Virus record (IMG/VR): IMGVR_UViG_3300030107_002022
Location: 1 to 31,123 of that record
Length of the DNA stretch: 31,123 nucleotides
Source: a virus
Strand: one strand, 5' to 3'
In this document: positions 23,378 through 28,532 of the stretch, piece after piece
How the letters are laid out: each line of letters begins with the position of its first letter
Numbering within the stretch: the first letter of the stretch is position 1
The notes under the pieces: model-generated
Database searches by the model: none
Told to the model about the DNA's origin: nothing
What the model saw: the letters and a program-made list of their open reading frames with translations, nothing else
Made by a program: the position numbers and the translations under genes

Positions 23378-23540
23378 ACTTTATCATGCGTTCGATGACT
23401 TCTGGCCCTATAACCGCAATAACTTTATCAGCTTCACGATCAGTGCAGAACTCTTCAGGATGGTGACAAAGATGTACTTTCTTTACCACTCTCCGCAATA
23501 TCTCACGTTCTTCAATTTTTAATGTATGTAAAAAACTCAT
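23346..23540 (-). CDS. Hypothetical protein upstream of TerL
   Basis: A 64-aa protein with two cysteines near HLCHHPEEFCTDREADKVI and a helical C-terminus (PEVIERMIKFGKDQ). The HxCHHxxxxC arrangement could bind a metal. It overlaps the TerL reading frame by up to 32 bp (14 bp if TerL starts at 23359), so it is translationally coupled to the terminase. No function is recognised. Confidence 0.6.
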   Translation of the reverse strand: MSFLHTLKIEEREILRRVVKKVHLCHHPEEFCTDREADKVIAVIGPEVIERMIKFGKDQKVDQI

Positions 23541-23542
23541 AA

Positions 23543-23782
23543 TTATTTTTTTGGAATATCTACTTTGATTCCCCTTTGTCGCAACATGCGTCCATATTGT
23601 TGCGCTTTTGCTAATCCATTATAATATCTATTACTATCATGAAAATTAGCGCTAAGGCTATTATCACCCTCTAGCATTAACATCATTCCATCGTTATATA
23701 AATTCATCAGCTTATCAGTTGATAAGCCTGCTACGTTTTTTAACAATGACTTTTTCTTTGGTGTATTAGGTGCTTTTTTCAT
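23543..23782 (-). CDS. Hypothetical small protein
   Basis: A 79-aa protein with a lysine-rich N-terminus (MKKAPNTPKKKSLLKNVAGL) and a helical body (DKLMNLYNDGMMLMLEGDNSL ... KAQQYGRMLRQRGIKV). It belongs to the run of small basic genes before TerL. Its ATG overlaps the stop of the upstream gene. No family is recognised. Confidence 0.6.
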   Translation of the reverse strand: MKKAPNTPKKKSLLKNVAGLSTDKLMNLYNDGMMLMLEGDNSLSANFHDSNRYYNGLAKAQQYGRMLRQRGIKVDIPKK

Positions 23783-24033
23783 TATCTAAACCTCTTGGCT
23801 ATCCGCCTTGCTGCTTTGGGCTGCTTTGAAAACTGTTTACCTTTGGCAGTATCTTCACGCTTCTTTTTGCTACTAGCAGCATATTGTGCGCTACTCATGG
23901 CTTTAATAGCAGCAGCCGGAAGGTATCTTTCACCTGTAGCCTTTGGGCCTTGTGTTGATGGTTTACCAGACTTTGTGCGCCACTTTTGGCTAGTCCAATT
24001 CATCAATGATCTTTGTGATGGCGCACGTGCCAT
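23782..24033 (-). CDS. DUF5872-like small basic protein
   Basis: An 83-aa very basic protein. RSLMNWTSQKWRTKSGKPS, TGERYLPAAAIKAMSS and a C-terminal KQFSKQPKAARRIAKRF resemble DUF5872 proteins of marine phages, bacteria and viruses. The role of that family is unknown to me. The charge suggests nucleic acid binding. It is coupled on both sides by TAATG overlaps. Confidence 0.7.
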   Translation of the reverse strand: MARAPSQRSLMNWTSQKWRTKSGKPSTQGPKATGERYLPAAAIKAMSSAQYAASSKKKREDTAKGKQFSKQPKAARRIAKRFR

Positions 24034-24179
24034 TACTTACCCACTTGCTTTTGTGCTGTTTTATGAGCCTGAGTAAATGACCGCCCCTGTCTCATAAGTC
24101 TACGCATCAAGGCCATATGCTTTTTAGAATGATGCTTTGAGTGCTTTAAAAGGGTAGATTTTTGTTGTTTGGTTATCAT
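24033..24179 (-). CDS. Small basic histidine/lysine-rich protein
   Basis: A 48-aa protein beginning MITKQQKSTLLKHSKHHSKKH and ending LMRQGRSFTQAHKTAQKQVGK. It was read directly from the minus strand: start cat at 24177-24179, stop at 24033-24035 overlapping the next ATG. I recall related proteins (KHSxHHxxKHMxxMRxLM) in other marine phages near terminase genes. Function unknown; the charge suggests DNA contact. Confidence 0.65.
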   Translation of the reverse strand: MITKQQKSTLLKHSKHHSKKHMALMRRLMRQGRSFTQAHKTAQKQVGK

Positions 24180-24343
24180 GATGTATAACCTCCACCACGT
24201 TTTTTATACAGCAATGCAAGCCTTTGCGCCTTACGAGCAGACCATTGACCCGGTCTACCACCCTTATCACTAGCTTTTATTTGCTGAAACAAACGTTTAC
24301 GCATACCAGGCTTGGTGTAATTACCAGCTTCATTAACTGCCAT
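24176..24343 (-). CDS. Small basic protein with KGGRPGQWSARKAQ motif
   Basis: A 55-aa protein, MAVNEAGNYTKPGMRKRLF at the start and SDKGGRPGQWSARKAQRLAL in the middle, ending KKRGGGYTS. Its TGA overlaps the next ATG (ATGA). This family (NYTKPxMRKRLF ... GQWSARKAQ) recurs in marine phages and, as I recall, in bacteria. It is unassigned. Part of a run of six very small basic genes. Confidence 0.65.
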   Translation of the reverse strand: MAVNEAGNYTKPGMRKRLFQQIKASDKGGRPGQWSARKAQRLALLYKKRGGGYTS

Positions 24344-24345
24344 AT

Positions 24346-24477
24346 TTAAGCCTTTTTCATTTTAGACTTTATAATTTTTTTCTTGAGTGGCTCAGGCAAT
24401 GTTTTTTGTTTTGCAGTCAACATTGACTTTGGCTTCTTCTTCTTTGCACCCATTCCGCTTCCGTAATGACTAGGCAT
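24346..24477 (-). CDS. Very small lysine-rich protein
   Basis: A 43-aa protein starting MPSHYGSGMGAKKKKPKSML and ending KKKIIKSKMKKA, with an excellent ribosome site (TAAGGAGATTGCC before the ATG). It ends 2 bp before the next gene. The MPxHYG start followed by lysine runs is a pattern I recall from marine phages. A nucleic acid or virion role is inference. Confidence 0.62.
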   Translation of the reverse strand: MPSHYGSGMGAKKKKPKSMLTAKQKTLPEPLKKKIIKSKMKKA

Positions 24478-24487
24478 GGCAATCTCC

Positions 24488-24670
24488 TTACGTTACTATT
24501 AAGCTTCTGCGGCCTTTGCCGCCACGTTGCATCTGCATAGCACCAGATGTTTGCGTAGTCTTTTTCTTTTTCTTTTGAGGACTTGTTTGTGTTTTTACTG
24601 TTGCTCGCTTTGGTTTGACTCTGCTTACTACACCAGCAATAAATGCCTGTCTTAATGCAGGATTAAACAT
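24488..24670 (-). CDS. Small basic protein with C-terminal GRRSLI motif
   Basis: A 60-aa protein. MFNPALRQAFIAGVVSRVKP is followed by a lysine run (KKKKKTTQ) and the end GGKGRRSLIVT. The end resembles GGAGKRSLITG of the protein at 21556, which suggests a shared binding motif. ATG overlaps the upstream TAA. No known function. Confidence 0.6.
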   Translation of the reverse strand: MFNPALRQAFIAGVVSRVKPKRATVKTQTSPQKKKKKTTQTSGAMQMQRGGKGRRSLIVT

Positions 24671-25020
24671 TATGCTTTCCTCTTCTTTCGCTCTTTCATT
24701 TTCTTATAACGAGCCAACAGCCGCCGACCCTTGGCTACCGCAGAAGCCTTATCACCGCGATGACCCCATTCAATTAATGACAGTTTTAATCGTGTAGGTC
24801 TACCTTTCTCATCTTTGAGTGGCCCTTTGGTAGATCCCATCCGTACAAGAAAACTGCCTTTACGTCTAACTTCTTCTGGTGTTTTGGGTGCGCCTTTTAC
24901 TGGAGGTTTCAAGTTGCCTTTTTTGCCGGACTTGGTTCTGTAAGAGGCGCGACCTTTGGCGTTCAGACCACCTTTGGGGTTCTGTCCTTCTTTCCGTTGC
25001 CATGCTGGTGTCTTTGGCAT
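24670..25020 (-). CDS. DUF6321-like basic protein
   Basis: A 116-aa strongly basic protein. TPAWQRKEGQNPKGGLNAKGRASY near the start, GKKGNLKPPVKG, then RRKGSFLVRMGSTKGPLKDEKGRPTRLKLSL resemble DUF6321 proteins found in marine phages. The tail is KKMKERKKRKA. No role is known to me; the charge suggests contact with DNA in the virion or during packaging. It is the first and largest of the basic run and overlaps the 273-aa gene by one base. Confidence 0.65.
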   Translation of the reverse strand: MPKTPAWQRKEGQNPKGGLNAKGRASYRTKSGKKGNLKPPVKGAPKTPEEVRRKGSFLVRMGSTKGPLKDEKGRPTRLKLSLIEWGHRGDKASAVAKGRRLLARYKKMKERKKRKA

Positions 25021-25841
25021 TAGGCACTCTCTACATCAACGCTCATAGATAACTGCCTATCCTGCATTGCTCTACGTGACATAGTTACTTCCATTTGCTC
25101 TGCTGGCTTTGGCTTTGGGAGAACAACTTCTCTTTCAGCTGCCTGTGCTTCAGAAACAAACATATTTGTAAATGTTTTCCATAAGGAAGCACGTTTGTTT
25201 GTCATTGGCCCCTCGAACACAAACGTAGGCGCATCGGGTTCAATATCATCATCGTAGTCTATATCTACAGTTTGTGGCTCTGGAGGTATGGCAATATTAA
25301 CAGCAAGATTGGTATCCAAACCATCATGCATAATTCTTTCTGCTACAAACCTTGCACCAAAGTATTTTGCCTTGCGTGGTTGTTTACGAATAGCATCAAA
25401 GTAATCCATAAATGTTTTGAGATCTGAATATTCTTTCCACTCACCAACCTCAGGAAAGTCGTACCTATCCTTAATAACCATCTGACCATCTTCTTTATAA
25501 ACATCAAATGTACCAAGGCTAGTCTTTACTTCTTCCTCAAATGACTGCACCTCAAACCCTGGCTTACGCATTAAGTTGCCAAGTTTGTATTTTTTATTGA
25601 TGTCTTCATAATCAAAGGAATCAACAAAGCCTTCTTCTTTGTTAGCAAAGTCAGGCACAAGGTCATTGACCATGCCGCGCATAAGTTCAATAGCTTCGCC
25701 AGATATGTTCTTTTCGGAAATAACTCTATCAGTTCCGTTAATATATTCAGGTAGCATAGAGTTTAATACGCCACGAATATAAAACTGATGATGCAGTTTC
25801 ATATCTTTTAGTATAGCTTCGAGCGAAATAGGATTAGCCAT
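25020..25841 (-). CDS. Hypothetical 273-aa protein
   Basis: A protein of unknown function, acidic in the middle (DIDYDDDIEPDAP). Segments include KLHHQFYIRGVLNSMLPEYI near the start, SLGTFDVYKEDGQMVIKDRYDFPEVGEW around 110-135, and a proline-rich C-terminus (VVLPKPKPAEQ). The VIKDRYDFP element resembles the D-YDF motif I recall in some phage structural or colicin-like proteins, but that is weak. It lies between the secreted peptidase and the small basic genes, in the late operon. Confidence 0.6.
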   Translation of the reverse strand: MANPISLEAILKDMKLHHQFYIRGVLNSMLPEYINGTDRVISEKNISGEAIELMRGMVNDLVPDFANKEEGFVDSFDYEDINKKYKLGNLMRKPGFEVQSFEEEVKTSLGTFDVYKEDGQMVIKDRYDFPEVGEWKEYSDLKTFMDYFDAIRKQPRKAKYFGARFVAERIMHDGLDTNLAVNIAIPPEPQTVDIDYDDDIEPDAPTFVFEGPMTNKRASLWKTFTNMFVSEAQAAEREVVLPKPKPAEQMEVTMSRRAMQDRQLSMSVDVESA

Positions 25842-25872
25842 GTTGAACTCTAAGCATATCTATAAAAAAAAT

Positions 25873-26367
25873 TCAACGCACAATATCAAATAAACAACTA
25901 TAACCATATCCATTATCCATATGCAAATGATCATGATGTAATGAATCATGCATTGGAGTTAATACGGTATTAAAAAATTTACAGCCTGCTTTATATGCAG
26001 AGTGCCAATCCTTTGATATTGGAACACCATCAATAGCAATAACATCTATAGCTTTGCCAAAACTATGCTGACTTGGAAATATGCTGCTGCGTTGTTTACG
26101 GCAAACATGCCCACCAACATTATCAACCCTTTTGGCAGAAATATATTTTGCCCACATCCCAACATCCTTTGCTGTTGAGCAAGACAATAAAACAGAAGGA
26201 TGAAAGGTCGTTGTATCAGTAGCGTACAAACGCACAGCTTCATTAATAGAACAAAAGCCAGAAGGAGATTGCACTGCCTTTACACGCCAACCCATAGACT
26301 GCAAATCATCAAAGCAACTGGCGGATGCAACAAACGGAAAGAAAAGTAACAATATGAATATTCGCAT
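25873..26367 (-). CDS. Secreted extensin/M15-like zinc peptidase
   Basis: A 164-aa protein with a clear signal peptide (MRIFILLLFFPFVASASC). The rest matches the extensin-like C-terminal or D-Ala-D-Ala peptidase fold: CRKQRSSIFPSQHSFGKAIDV with H and D ligands, then DSLHHDHLHMD for the last histidine. Several cysteines suit the periplasm. It should cut peptidoglycan from outside the membrane, either as a second lysin or for entry. No good ribosome site precedes the ATG, so its start or expression may be unusual. It is the first gene after the 217-bp gap below TerS. Confidence 0.82.
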   Translation of the reverse strand: MRIFILLLFFPFVASASCFDDLQSMGWRVKAVQSPSGFCSINEAVRLYATDTTTFHPSVLLSCSTAKDVGMWAKYISAKRVDNVGGHVCRKQRSSIFPSQHSFGKAIDVIAIDGVPISKDWHSAYKAGCKFFNTVLTPMHDSLHHDHLHMDNGYGYSCLFDIVR

Positions 26368-26493
26368 GGTGCATATATGCTACAGAGTTCTGATGGGAAT
26401 TGCAAGAGAGAAGGTGGGGGTCGAGGGGGACACGGTCTAATTTTTGGGGGCCACCGCTGCGCTTGACCATCTACGCTCGATACTTTCGCCAGC

Positions 26494-26526
26494 GCATAGC
26501 AACGCAATCTAGGATTGCTGCTATGC
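26494..26526. repeat. Hairpin downstream of TerS (1)
   Basis: gcatagca (26494-26501) pairs with tgctatgc (26519-26526), and gcaatc (26504-26509) with gattgc (26513-26518), giving 14 bp with a 2-nt bulge and a 3-nt loop. It lies in the 217-bp gene-free stretch 26368-26584. Confidence 0.65.
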
Positions 26527-26537
26527 ACAGCTAAAGT

Positions 26538-26572
26538 GCAAGGCTATGCATTGCTTTGCAATGCACCCTTGC
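26538..26572. repeat. Hairpin downstream of TerS (2)
   Basis: tgcattgc (26547-26554) pairs with gcaatgca (26558-26565) around ttt, and outer arms gcaagg (26538-26543) and ccttgc (26567-26572) extend it. With the previous hairpin it fills the end of the TerS transcript; without a T-run it is more likely a processing or binding structure. TGCAAGGCTA here recurs at 27213-27222. Confidence 0.65.
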
Positions 26573-26584
26573 TCCGCTTCGATG

Positions 26585-26959
26585 CTAGCTCAGGTCGATG
26601 GCCACAGTTATGTCGCCAGCGTGCATGTGCATGTGTCGCTCGGGAGCCTTGAACCCAGCTCTGTCCAAGATATCTTTGCTCGCTTCCAGCTGTACGTACT
26701 CACTCTTGGCTCCCTGAGCGAGCTGCACTAGCCGTGCAGCGGCAGTCGTAGCGTTGATGCCGAGTGTCTCCGCCACTCGCTGCATCATGTACGCCTGCAC
26801 ATGCTGCAACCGCAAAGCCTTACTGGCTGTCACTCTTCCACTCTCACCGCTTGCATATCCAGCTTCATGCGCGGCTTCTTTGATGCTACAGCCTGTTGCT
26901 ACGAGAGTATCAACCAGCCGCGCTTGTTTGCTGGTCACTGCAAGCTGTTTCACTGCCAT
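26585..26959 (-). CDS. terS: Terminase small subunit (TerS)
   Basis: A 124-aa protein. The N-terminal helix-turn-helix is near residues 19-45 (CSIKEAAHEAGYASGESGRV, then TASKALR). The centre is helical (MMQRVAETLGINATTAAARLVQLAQGAKSEY). The C-terminus ASKDILDRAGFKAPERHMHMHAGDITVAIDLS is typical of this TerS family. It recognises the packaging start site and passes DNA to TerL. AGGA precedes the ATG by 9 nt. Its sequence is visibly richer in G and C than the neighbouring late genes, and structured repeats flank it on both sides. Confidence 0.9.
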   Translation of the reverse strand: MAVKQLAVTSKQARLVDTLVATGCSIKEAAHEAGYASGESGRVTASKALRLQHVQAYMMQRVAETLGINATTAAARLVQLAQGAKSEYVQLEASKDILDRAGFKAPERHMHMHAGDITVAIDLS

Positions 26960-27029
26960 CTACACATCCTCACTAATCGTTGAACCCCCCCTATGTCCCC
27001 CCCTTTTACACTCCTTCGCCACCGCTTGT

Positions 27030-27120
27030 CAACGCACAAGCGAGCAAGAAGCCCTCACAAAGCACTCACAGCGTTCAGACAACCTTTGGGGCGGCTTCTT
27101 TGCTCGCTTCCGTTGCGTTG
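27030..27120. repeat. Interrupted inverted repeat in the divergent region
   Basis: aagcgagcaagaagcc (27038-27053) matches the complement of ggcttctttgctcgctt (27093-27109) with one inserted base. Outer arms caacgca (27030-27036) and tgcgttg (27114-27120) extend it. A 14-bp part, ctttgctcgcttcc, also occurs inside terS at 26674-26687. Confidence 0.65.
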
Positions 27121-27159
27121 GCTAGCTGAGTTGCTGATCCATGCTATACCCCCTTGGAT

Positions 27160-27335
27160 CTAGTGGGGGACAGCCCCCTCGGATAGTCTGCATGCCGCAC
27201 CTCCGCTCAGTATGCAAGGCTAAACGCGCTACCCACGCTTGCCGAATCATAGATTCGGATCGTGGGTGGCCTTGCATACTGATCTGAGGCACGCCCCTTG
27301 CCTATCTTTACCGAGGGGGCTTTACCCCTCACTAG
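27160..27335. repeat. Large nested inverted-repeat structure between terS and the plus-strand operon
   Basis: Six pairs of arms nest in order: ctagtg (27160-27165)/cactag (27330-27335), agccccctcgg (27172-27182)/ccgagggggct (27311-27321), a 13-bp pair cagtatgcaaggc (27208-27220)/gccttgcatactg (27269-27281), acccacg (27231-27237)/cgtgggt (27261-27267), and ccgaatc (27242-27248)/gattcgg (27252-27258), with gggg/cccc between the first two. The gap 26960-27354 holds no gene. The structure ends just before the AAGGAGG of the gene at 27355, so it would be part of that mRNA leader or act as a DNA element. Confidence 0.8.
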
Positions 27336-27354
27336 CTCATCAAGGAGGTATATC

Positions 27355-27831
27355 ATGGGCAACTCAACTAACCACTTCACTTCAGCTTACACTTCAGCCT
27401 TCCCAAAGAACGATCTGAACGGAGGTAGATCCTCTACCTCACTCACACAGTTTCTCATTCGCAAGGCTGTCGAGCAAGCTGAGTGGCTCATCGAGCAAAA
27501 GAAGAAAGACATTGACGATCTTGTGCAAGACAAGATCCAGCTCGAAGGAGCCGATCAGATTTCCGATGACAAGCTGGTCATCATCTGCGCCAGATATGGC
27601 GCAGCACGTGGAGGCATCCACAATGATGACCTTGCGGCAGATCGTATCACCGAACGTATGATCAATCTCGACCAAGAGATTGAAATGTGCGAGGACTACA
27701 TCGCCGACCACAAAGAGGCGTTCAAGAAATGCACAGGTGATACCTTCACCCCAAAGGTCAAAGCTGCCAAGAAGCCATCTGTAGATCCAGATCGCGCAGC
27801 AGCTGTCATGGCAAAATACAAGGTTGCATAG
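27355..27831 (+). CDS. Hypothetical helical protein, first gene of the plus block
   Basis: A 158-aa protein of unknown function. The ATG at 27355 follows AAGGAGG. The first 30 residues are Ser/Thr/Asn-rich (MGNSTNHFTSAYTSAF) and then long charged helices follow (RKAVEQAEWLIEQKKKDIDDLVQDK; LDQEIEMCEDYIADHKEAFKKC), with a basic tail. It is followed by two hairpins, the second a clear terminator, so it forms a single-gene transcript. Like terS it is G/C-richer than the rest. Such a position suits an early regulator or host-interaction protein, but this is inference. Confidence 0.7.
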   Translation: MGNSTNHFTSAYTSAFPKNDLNGGRSSTSLTQFLIRKAVEQAEWLIEQKKKDIDDLVQDKIQLEGADQISDDKLVIICARYGAARGGIHNDDLAADRITERMINLDQEIEMCEDYIADHKEAFKKCTGDTFTPKVKAAKKPSVDPDRAAAVMAKYKVA

Positions 27832-27838
27832 CAACCTT

Positions 27839-27862
27839 GGCCTAGCCCTTCGGGGCTAGGCT
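27839..27862 (+). promoter_or_regulatory. UUCG tetraloop hairpin after the 158-aa gene
   Basis: cctagccc (27841-27848) and gggctagg (27853-27860) pair around TTCG and are extended by further g-c and g-t pairs. This is a very stable RNA hairpin, but no T-run follows. It may protect the mRNA 3' end ahead of the terminator. Confidence 0.75.
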
Positions 27863-27890
27863 ACACAACCTTTCAAAGTTTCTCCCCCTC

Positions 27891-27926
27891 GGCTCGCAGG
27901 CAACTCCCTACTGCGAGCCTCTTTTT
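27891..27926 (+). terminator. Intrinsic terminator of the first plus-strand transcript
   Basis: ggctcgcag (27891-27899) pairs with ctgcgagcc (27911-27919) in a 9-bp GC-rich stem and is followed by tcttttta. It ends the transcript of the 158-aa gene. Confidence 0.88.
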
Positions 27927-28216
27927 ACGTAACACTTGTGTCCCCCCGGGGTTGAGTAAAAGTAACTTCAGTGAAGATGCGCTGGACGAAAATGAATCAT
28001 ATTATTTTCAGTGATTATGTCCCGATACGTCAATCAGACCGTTTCGAGTGATATAATATGTGAATAAGTTCAACTAGCAAAGAAAGGACTGTGACGAAAC
28101 AGACTGACATACAAACAATCAGGAAAGACTTTCTTGATTTGTAGTTAACAACACTAGGGGCTGGCTATACCACATGCTCTGCAAGCAATGCCAGCCCCAC
28201 CGTTCTGGAGGCAGAC
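27927..28216 (+). promoter_or_regulatory. Gene-free control region before the DUF932 operon
   Basis: About 290 bp without a convincing gene. It contains the direct repeat ttcagtga at 27967-27974 and 28007-28014 (the first inside the small palindrome cttcagtgaag), a TATAAT at 28052-28057, and the 9-bp hairpin ggggctggc (28157-28165)/gccagcccc (28190-28198) close to the next ribosome site. A promoter with an operator is likely. No good -35 box is seen. Confidence 0.5.
28157..28198 (+). promoter_or_regulatory. Hairpin upstream of the ribosome site at 28206
   Basis: The 9-bp arms ggggctggc and gccagcccc pair perfectly across a 24-nt loop, shortly before ggaggcagac and the ATG. The arrangement is the same as at 1078-1116 before the exonuclease gene, so a common mode of mRNA control is possible. 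Confidence 0.5.
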
Positions 28217-28357
28217 ATGGTCAAATTAGAAATGGTCAATAAACGTGGGCAAGTTTCTTTTTTCACTGTCAAGGTAGATGAAGAAGAATCTTTTATTAAA
28301 GAAATGCAACGCCAAGATGCCGATTGGTTGGTTCTCAGTCGTGAATATCATGACTAA
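28217..28357 (+). CDS. Small hypothetical protein
   Basis: A 46-aa protein read from ATG 28217 (after GGAGGC) to TAA 28355-28357. It begins MVKLEMVNKRGQVSFFTVKV and is then acidic and helical (DEEESFIKEMQRQDADWLVL), ending SREYHD. A short beta strand followed by a helix is plausible. No family is recognised. It is the first gene after the control region. Confidence 0.55.
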   Translation: MVKLEMVNKRGQVSFFTVKVDEEESFIKEMQRQDADWLVLSREYHD

Positions 28358-28370
28358 AATGGAGGCAAAC

Positions 28371-28481
28371 ATGGATTTATTTTGGATCGTATTCATCTTG
28401 GCAATCAGCTTCGGCACTATTGGCTACGGCTTTTTTATCTATGAATTATTTGTAGCCGTAAAGAATGAGATAAATAAATAG
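28371..28481 (+). CDS. Very small membrane protein
   Basis: A 36-aa protein starting at the ATG after ggaggcaaac (28361-28370). MDLFWIVFILAISFGTIGYG forms one membrane segment (about 3-25), followed by a short charged tail (KNEINK). Small early membrane proteins of phages often act in exclusion or host takeover; nothing specific can be said here. Earlier in-frame starts lack a ribosome site and lie in the previous gene. Confidence 0.6.
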   Translation: MDLFWIVFILAISFGTIGYGFFIYELFVAVKNEINK

Positions 28482-28491
28482 CTTTACCTTG

Positions 28492-28504
28492 GTGCAATAA
28501 TGCA
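28492..28504. repeat. 13-bp motif GTGCAATAATGCA, copy 2
   Basis: Identical to 1047-1059. It lies 29 bp before the DUF932 start. A degenerate form, gcataaatgca (9 of 11 bases), is at 30333-30343 next to the first HTH gene. Confidence 0.45.
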
Positions 28505-28532
28505 CTACATTGTAGATACAAAGGAGGCAATC

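Larger units (their letters stand above)
26425..27946. repeat. Dispersed TGTCCCCC and CCCCCTCGG motifs around TerS
   Basis: TGTCCCCC occurs at 26425-26432 (-), 26994-27001 (+), 27165-27172 (-) and 27939-27946 (+). CCCCCTCGG occurs at 27174-27182 (+), 27311-27319 (-) and 27884-27892 (+), with an 8-base match at 26422-26429 (-). Two C7 tracts separated by TATGT lie at 26985-27003. I noticed no such runs elsewhere in this AT-leaning genome. Confidence 0.55.

Noticed and set aside
26754-27125. 123-aa plus-strand frame over terS and the control region
   Set aside because: Antisense to TerS and continues into the inverted repeats; cysteine- and leucine-rich shadow composition.
27439-27834. 131-aa minus-strand frame under the 158-aa gene
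   Set aside because: The plus-strand gene has a strong ribosome site and terminator; this frame has neither.
28091-28144. 17-codon GTG frame after aaaggac, as a leader peptide
   Set aside because: Too short to support, with a weak ribosome site; no regulatory codon pattern.
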